Notes under the pieces: generated by a model
Database searches by the model: none
What the model was told of the DNA's origin: nothing
Seen by the model: only the letters and a program-made list of their open reading frames with translations
Part shown: positions 57,141-64,000 of the stretch, one piece after another
Layout of the letters: every line of letters begins with the position of its first letter
Position numbering within the stretch: the first letter of the stretch is position 1
Program-made: the position numbers and the translations under genes
Assembly (NCBI GenBank): GCA_030704615.1
Contig: CM060731.1
Location: 82,256,756 to 82,320,755, forward strand
Source of the DNA: Takakia lepidozioides
Taxonomy: Eukaryota > Streptophyta > Takakiopsida > Takakiales > Takakiaceae
Direction of reading: 5' to 3'
Length of the DNA stretch: 64,000 nt

Positions 57141-60100
57141 TCATTTATCAGCAAATTCCTCGTCAACAAAGATATCAAAACTTCGTTTGGGGGCTTTAGA
57201 GACAGGTGGCTGCTTTCTCGCCACCTTTGAGTTCACTCCGTGAAACCCATTGCCAACAGGCATGGCCAGATCCTCATCTACAAAGACCTCAAAGCCCTTG
57301 ACCTGTGATTGAGCCGATGTGCCTGCAATTAATCCTCCTTTGGAACGCATTTGCTGCACAGACAGTTCTTCATCCTCAAAGACTTGGAAGCCCTGATTCA
57401 GTGCCGGAGACTTGGACAATTGCTCCCTATCTACTTGCTCAGCCAAATGGTGATCCACGAAAACTTGAAATACCTCTTCATTTATCCCTCTTTTGTCACA
57501 GGTTTGCTCCACAGACAGTCCTGCATCCTCAAACACTTGGAAACCCTCATTCAGTGGCAGACACTTTTTCAAGTTCGGTTGCACAGCCAAATCTTCATCC
57601 GCAAGGACCTGAAACCCCTCCTTCGGGGCTACAGATGTAAGTACACTGCACCTGTTTGCTCTGGAGGCCCGAGCTTTGGACCTAGCTCTCTCACACGAAA
57701 GAGGCCTATTGAACATTGAGAGGATGTCCTCCAAAGCCTCCTTTGTATTGATAGTCTGATCAAGCAGTCCCTGATGACCCACTGCATCTATACTGTTCAC
57801 ATCAGGATCTGGCCCCCGAATTATGAGTTCTTCTGCAAATCGCTTAATTGCAACGGTTTCATCTCCACTGCCTGAGACAGCAGTGGCAATGGCACCCCCT
57901 GTTGTTGGTGCAGGCAAAGAGCAATCAAAACCCCGAGGTTCATTTGTTTCATCTGGTACTTCTTTTGTTTCATCTGGAGTACCAACCGCCAGGTTCTTCC
58001 AAGCTTTCAGGGCACATCCTTCATTGGAGGAATCACTGCCCACGATGGGATTCACTGGATTCGTTTCATTCTGATTGTCTGCATGCAGCATCAATTTACA
58101 GTCTTGGGACTGGCTGCTTCTCTCCGATAGTGGCAATGTCGGTGATCCAAAACCTCCACTCCTTTGCTTCTCCCTCTCTGATCTAAACAGGTTTAAAAAC
58201 ATCTCTATCCTCTTGGCCTTCTCAATAGAGTTGCTCAGGGATGGGGACCATTGAGGTTGTTGCTGAGCAGCCCTCCACTGGGAGTGCCTGGCCTCCTCAA
58301 AACTGACCTCATCTCCATCCCTTGTGGTGTATATCTTGCTACCTATGAGAACTATGGTAGATGTGGTAGCTTCTTTGCTACCTTGATCTCCTTCTGCAAT
58401 CCACAAATTTCAAGCCCATTAAAGACAACAGAAGCATTGAAACATACAGAGGGTGATTCACAGGATATTGAATACTAATGGCCTTACGGCCATAAACTTC
58501 CCCTCAACAGTATGGAGAGTATGGAGAAGAGCGAAAAAGGAACTCAATAATGTCCACAGAGACAGAATCACACGAGCAGCAGTAGCTTGACATTTAACAA
58601 AGAAAAAACGAGGAGAGAGTGTGACCATAGCGGGGCTGAAAGGACACTGGAGCATAAACTCTCTACTTGAATCTGCAAGAATGTGTGCCTTCAACCTTAC
58701 CAGGTTGTTTGCAATGCTTTTTGCCGACAAGAGACATCAGAGGTGGGTGATTGCCTTCTGTGAAATGCAGTAGTGGGTTTTTCATGAGAGCTTCGGTTCC
58801 CCTGCTGTCAAAGTTACAGGGCTTTAGTGTCAACACTCCCACCTAAAAAATCAGCTACACAATCATGCATCCCCTCGTCTGTTTGTCCACTCCAAAAAAT
58901 GGATGTCAGCACTAACTTTGCTGCATGAATTCCATTAAAATGCATGTATTTGTCTCAACTATCGGAAAAACGCACATTGTCAAACACTTGGTATGACTAG
59001 AGTAATTTCTTAAGGATTCACACTGTATGAATCTGCATGCTTCATATGTGTACAAGGAGCATAGAGAGCAAAACAAGGAAGGGAAATTGAGTAGACCTCT
59101 GGTTCTCAGGCATGTCATCGAGCCGCAAACGGAGGGTGGCTGGGACAAGGAACTCCTTTGCTTGCACTGTTGGTGCCTTTACCCTGCATTCACACAGGCA
59201 TTCTTTAAGTTAGGTGCTCTCTCTTCCCCACTTTTCTAGACTCATTGTAATTGGGAGGGTTACCAAATTCAGGGCTATGGCACCAGTGCTAGAATGAATT
59301 TTGTGCAATCTAGCATGATGTCTCCATAACCCATACAGCACACACTTCCTTGGCAACTGGATTTCATCAACTGTGAGCGAGTGCTTTGTCATAATCACAT
59401 TCAATTTCATATACCCCAGTGGGCTGAAACACCACAAGAGGCTCCTGGAAGTTAGTATCCTGTGAAGACCATACCCTAGAGGGATGTGTTATAGGAGAGT
59501 TTTTTGCAAGGAACTGTCTTTAAGTACTTTCTGTCTTGTGAGCTTCATGTAGATATAAACATATAAACAAGTATTTTGTTTTCTTCTTCTGACTATGTAT
59601 ACTTAATTGATAAGTTTAGCTGACCTGTCAAACAGTCGAGCCTCTTTTGGGAAGAAGAAAATTCGTTCAGTTAACCATGCAGTGTTTTTACTCAAAAGAG
59701 GGCCAGGAAGCAGGAGAGCCATATGCAAAGAAAACTTACTGGGAGAACTCGTCATCAACAAAAACATTGATTTCTGGTTGGGCAGCTAGGGAACCTTTCT
59801 TGTGAGCAATCTGTACTGTGTATGACAAAACCAACTTAGCATATGTGCACCACAAAGAAAACTTCATTGACTCTGAAGAGTTTTATTTGAGCTTCTTGCA
59901 ACATTCCTTCCAGTATCCTGCTTTCTATTGCCCCATAATCCCTTTTGGGTTTTCTGTGGGTGTGGTTTTCCCTTTTCATTCTTTCACTTCTTCTACTGCC
60001 CTCTATACTATGAGATCCGTGGGAGATTTCACTGTTTATTCAGTGGAACCCAAACTCTCACTGATGTCTTTCACTATGAGGATCAAAAATGCGTGGCAGC

Positions 60101-63100
60101 CTACCTACACGAGGCCTTCACCCTTAGACAATCGCTAGAACATTAATTGTGGTTTCTGGATTTGTTCCTCTCTCATGTTTTCTTCCATTTTGTCCCATAA
60201 GCTCTACGAGCTTTCCGCGGACGTTATAAAGCACCATTTCATTTCATTTCTCAGCATTTCATTTCTCATAACCTTCCTTTCCGTTCTCTAGAGAGTGTCT
60301 CTAAACTAATTCAAAGCTGCAGCGTGTTTGATGCCGCTGGCCAGCTTGTGCTGACAAGACAGGCAAGAGATTGAGGGTAAAGAACACTTCCTTCTTCTCT
60401 ACTACAAATCATGGGCTGCTGCTAGTGCCTATTCAGGGACAGACATCTTACAGGGTTGTTTCAGTATGGGGACCAGCAATGCCTGGCAGAATATCTACAT
60501 GAAGCTCTCCACCTTAGAGAATCTTTGGAAGGCAATAGTAGTCTTCAGGCTGCTTTTTGTGGCTAGGCCTACTTCACTAGTTTCTCATTCTTGACCCATG
60601 AGTTCTGAGGCTTTAGAACCCATACAGTTTGTTGCTCAGATTTTCTCTCCTATACAAGCCCATGCACACACCTTCCCATCAGTCCATTTTGCTGGTAGTT
60701 GAGTGTTCTCCTTCGTGACTTCTGACTGGCTCCCCAAATTCTTCCACAATGGAGCAGAAACATGACTCATGGCTGCATGGAAGCTGGCAGGCTGTTGGAT
60801 GGATGGGAGAGATGGCTTCTTGCCAACCTCAGGATCGACATACACTGCAAAGCCAGTATTTTCTGGTCTGCAAAAGCAACGCAAAGCTAGAGTTACTTTT
60901 GGTTCTTGCATACAACTGTTTCTGCAAACATAGGATTGCAAATCAACTGTAAGAGAACTCATTATATCCATGGCAGGACAGGAGGGTCTATGGGACACAG
61001 TAGAACTACAGGGAACCCAAGACAAATTGTCAAAAAACCCTGGAGCCAGAGTGCCTCCCACAGGCCTCCCACAGGCCAGCTGCCTAGAGTGAAAGAAAGA
61101 CAGAAGGAAGCTTTATAACTCTGTAAGAAATGAAATGGTGCTTTATAACGTCCGCGGAAAGCTCATAGAGCTTATGGGACAAAATGGAAGGAAACATGAG
61201 AGAGGAAACAAAACCAGAACCCAAGAATACGAACTAATGTTCTAGCGATTGTCTAAGGGTGTGCAGGTAGGCTGCCAAGCATTTTTTATCCTCGTAGTGG
61301 AAGCTTCAGTGAGAGATTGGGTTCCACTGAATAAACAGTGGAATCTCCCACGGATCTCGTAGTATAGAGGGCAGTAGAAGAAGAAGTGTTCTTCAGTTTC
61401 AATTTCCTGGCTGCACCCTGTAGGAGAAAGATTGACTATCTACAACACATTTACCTTTGAGTTGGTGCTGGTTGAGCTTTTCGTCTTGGTTGTCCCTGCA
61501 GCGACTGTGAAGGTACCCTCAGTGAATGACCTCCTGAAACAGAAAGAAAAGAACTTGGCATCATCCACATTGTGTGTTCAGTGGAGCGGAGCATACCATT
61601 TGCAAATCTCAGAGGCATAAATTGGCAGCATAACTCAACAGTTACAACAACGTATGAGACAGGATAAAATACACAGTTTGCTCTTGAGCGTACTAGAATT
61701 GTTGATTATCTGTGTATGCTCCTTCCTAGGTCTATTACAATTAACCCTCTTAGTCTTCTCATATTGATATTCAATGTGGCCAAAATGCAGCTCAAAGGCC
61801 TGATGATTGCAATACTAAGAACCTAGGCTAAAGACACCCTTGAACTAACGAACCCGTGCAGGGAGCATGACCTCTACCTCCGGCCAAATGCCCAAATGAG
61901 CGTGGTCTCTCTGACTCAAAAGCTTCTTGCTCCTGCACAACCTCCCATACCAACAATTAGCTTTACACAAAAGAACACAAAGATGATGCACTACTCAACA
62001 CTACAGTCAGATTGAACAAGCTGTCAAGAGATCCTGACTGTAGTTTTACCTCCTGGAGTTCACGTTCGCCACGCTTGATCATTCTCTTCATGAAGCTCTT
62101 GTGCATATTCTCTAATCTGCCTATTGGCTGGGCTTCCCTGTCACCCATATACCACAGCCTCAGCTAAGCAGTTCCCAAGCAAGAACCAGAAGTGCAGCTT
62201 TGATGGTTAATAATTGTGACACTCAGAACTTCCTTAATTGAGCAGGAAACCCAGGTCTGAGAGAGTTAAGTCTGCATCATACATTCTTATCCACCAACAT
62301 TGATGGAAAACTAACCAAACTAGAGGTTATATATCCATCCAAATCTATGTGATTATGCAGGGATATTCAAAAAAATTAGCAGACATAAGAACAAAATTGA
62401 AGTAGGTATGAAATACCCAACCTTGCTAGGCCAAGCTCATAGACTTCATTTGCCTTGGTATAATGTCTGCAGATCTCCAGGTAGGTAGCATAAGCTTCAT
62501 AGAAAAGGGCATGATCTTGGCCTATTCCATGTGTTTCCAGAAATGCGAAGATGTCCCTTGGATCCGTACAGCAATCTGCCTGCATGACAACACGGATATG
62601 CAGTGAAATCCACTCAAGGCTGGATTAGAGGACAAAAGTGCTAATATCTATGTAGCTAGAAGCCTCGCTGCCCCCTTGTCAATTTGTCCTCTATCTCAGA
62701 TTATATGAGTCATATTCTGATCAGGATAATGAAGAAATTTACACTGATTTCTGGCATCAGAGTACACTATATTCAAGACTGCTGTGGCTAACTGAATGGT
62801 TCCCAAGAGGGCCACTTGCTATAGCTTTTCAAGGAGAACTCCAGTCCACGTTGAAATTGACCAAACTTAAGGGGGAAGAGGAAAGGATAGTTTGAGAAAG
62901 AACTCACATATTGCACCCAGAGTCGCAGATAGCGCACATCAGATTTGTAGCGTTCATCTGCTTGAAAGGTGTGTGTGCATGCCTCCAGCAATGGCAGCAG
63001 CTCAGACTGTGCACCTCCTGATGGGAAGGCCTCTTTTACCCACTTTATGCACCTGGTGCACAATATAAACTTGCTTTGAAAGCTGCCATCCCTTCAAGTT

Positions 63101-63925
63101 CCTTAACAGACAACTAAAAATTCTTTGTAGTATTAAAACAAAAGGTATTAGCATCTGGCTCTTTCCCTTCGCCCCAAATCTCTACCTGTGTACCTTTGGA
63201 CCATTGGGCCTCCCACGACTAAATTAAATTTTTTGTTTATGCCTTTCTCTGTAAGCTCTATGAGCTTTCCGCGGACGTTATAAAGCACCATTTCATTTCA
63301 TTTCTGTAAGACCTCTTCCTTTTGACAATCTGCCACTGTCTCCCTGCATCAAGAATTTGAAAAATTGTCCTCCAACAGTAATATTTCATAGAAACCACAA
63401 CAAGAGTATACATGTAGCATACTCTCATGAGAAAGTAGTGGAGCAGGGTGGAATTCGAGAAACTTAACCAAATAGGACCACGTAGAAATTTCCTTCTAAC
63501 TTAAGGATCAGCATCATTCTACAGAGAACACCTGGAAACTGCATGCTCATTGAAGAAGAGAAAAAAACAGGCATATTGCTATCGCCTTGAAAGATGGGTT
63601 AGGCATCAGGATAAGGAGGCAGGGTTTACTGCATCTGCAATATTTCCGGAAAATGTCTGGGAATAGCCCACTTTGACAAGCTAAGACAAGACATTCTTGC
63701 TTTCTCTGTAATGTCACTGTTCACCGTGGAGTTGAGGTGCCCGTCCTTTTTTACTCTCCAAACAGGACTTACCCAAGCCCTGCTAAATACGAGGGGGTGA
63801 AGAGACACATTGATAGACATCGAAAAGACACATTGAGTGCTCATGAGATTACAGAAACAACATACCGGAGCCATGGTTCGAGAGGATCGTCCCCTTCGTA
63901 ATTGTCAATGGCTTCAATCATCTTC
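57141..63925 (-). CDS. BUBR1/MAD3-like spindle assembly checkpoint protein, 5' end beyond window
   Basis: Component of the mitotic checkpoint complex that holds back APC/C-CDC20. Exons seen: 63925-63866, 63052-62908, 62579-62422, 62137-62050, 61932-61878, 61533-61455, 60867-60672, 59798-59740, 59183-59097, 58842-58701 and 58393-57141. All phases agree except the 59097/58842 junction, where the donor or a small exon is unresolved. The Mad3 TPR-like domain shows YEGDDPLEPWLR, WVKEAFPSGG, DVRYLRLWVQY and ALFYEAYATYLE, then RPRSFGHLAG. Next come ABBA motif FAVYVD, KEN box TKENTQLPAKW, and a variant ABBA INVFVDDEF. The last exon holds six GFQVFxDE-type motifs and ends FADK. No kinase domain is present, so it is MAD3/BUBR1 type, not BUB1. 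The start and first KEN box should lie right of 64000. Confidence 0.9.
57150..57635 (-). other. Array of six ABBA-type motifs in the BUBR1-like C-terminus
   Basis: In order toward the C-terminus: FQVLAD (degenerate), FQVFED, FQVFVD, FQVFED, FEVFVD, FDIFVD. Five match the ABBA consensus F-x-[ILV]-[FHY]-x-[DE]. Each sits in a loosely repeated 25-38-residue unit with a following acidic DEEL/DEDL and often a preceding N-[EQ]-G. The repetition is also visible in DNA, as CCTCAAAGACTTGGAAGCCC-like phrases. Confidence 0.9.
59985..60265 (+). repeat. LINE 3' end in BUBR1-like intron
   Basis: Plus-strand frame FFYCPLYYEIRGRF...DQKCVAAYLHEAFTLRQ is the Cys/His C-terminal tail of a LINE ORF2. A short 3' UTR follows, ending TTATAAAGCACCATTTC with CATTT repeats. 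It is 5'-truncated, as is usual for LINE copies. Confidence 0.75.
60362..60560 (+). repeat. Diverged LINE ORF2 tail
   Basis: EIEGKEHFLLL and, in another frame, YGDQQCLAEYLHEALHLRES parallel the intact phrases of the neighbouring LINE tails (EIETEEHFFF; YEDQKCVAAYLHEAF). It is frameshifted and lacks the shared 3' terminus. Confidence 0.55.
61128..61412 (-). repeat. LINE 3' end, inverted relative to the copy at 60.0 kb
   Basis: On the minus strand GCSQEIETEEHFFFYCPLYY and EIRGRFHCLFSG are followed by the same 3' UTR and AAAGCACCATTTCATTTC end as the copy at 59985-60265. The two copies are about 85-90% alike by eye and form an inverted pair. Confidence 0.75.
63236..63306 (+). repeat. Very short LINE 3' terminus
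   Basis: Carries only the last ~65 bp shared with the other two LINE tails: GTAAGCTCTATGAGCTTTCC, then GCGGACGTTATAAAGCACC and CATTT repeats. It is in an intron of the BUBR1-like gene. Confidence 0.75.
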
Positions 63926-64000
63926 CTGCAAAAAATTCCGCCATAAGTTGATTTAACCAATGCTTTTGAGGCAGTCGCTCCCCTCTGGCAAAGATTGCAG

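Overview
The window looks like nuclear DNA of a non-seed land plant or close streptophyte relative. Genes have spliceosomal introns with GT-AG borders. The protein families include a plastid-type FabZ, ABCG half-transporters, two-exon F-box proteins and a BUB1/MAD3-family checkpoint protein. The intergenic DNA carries Ty3/gypsy, LINE, MULE-like, MITE and tRNA-derived SINE-like sequences. The species cannot be named from the sequence alone. There is a 500-base assembly gap at 19920-20419. All splice models below were made by eye from splice consensus, reading phase and paralogue comparison.

Layout: 2.5-5.3 kb FabZ (+, 4 exons). 6.7-8.5 kb F-box protein (-, 2 exons). 9.4-10.0 kb a repeat dense in CTGGTAT/ATACCAG. 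10.5-11.9 kb small membrane protein 'gene X' (+, 2 exons). 15.0-17.9 kb ABCG transporter (+, 3 exons). About 19-36 kb is a mobile-element block. It holds a decayed ORF beside the gap, a MULE-like element (about 20.7-28.0 kb) with twelve spaced palindromes and a transposase ending in a SWIM finger, a MITE, a SINE, and a 6.1-kb TTAA-bounded segment containing a scrambled gypsy element. 36.3-39.2 kb second ABCG gene (-). 40-42.7 kb broken copy of gene X split by LINE DNA. 43.7-47.7 kb an apparently intact two-exon Gag-protease gene without reverse transcriptase (-). 48.9-50.1 kb a minisatellite that changes strand in the middle. 52.3-53.8 kb second F-box gene (-). 57.1-63.9 kb BUBR1/MAD3-like gene (-), whose first exons lie beyond the right edge.

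F-box, gene X and ABCG each occur twice, in mirrored order around the mobile block (F-box, X, ABCG ... ABCG, X', F-box). Only the ABCG pair is on opposite strands, so the duplication was later rearranged. ABCG2 and F-box 2 keep open frames; X' is a pseudogene.

The points most worth following are: (1) the twelve-palindrome array, with paired base changes in opposite arms, in the MULE-like element; (2) a C-terminal run of six ABBA-type motifs in the BUBR1-like protein, in addition to an ABBA-KEN-ABBA-like cassette; (3) the spliced Gag-zinc-knuckle-aspartic-protease gene, a candidate domesticated retroelement gene; (4) a dUTPase-like remnant and an internal inversion in the gypsy element; (5) the mirror-image minisatellite.
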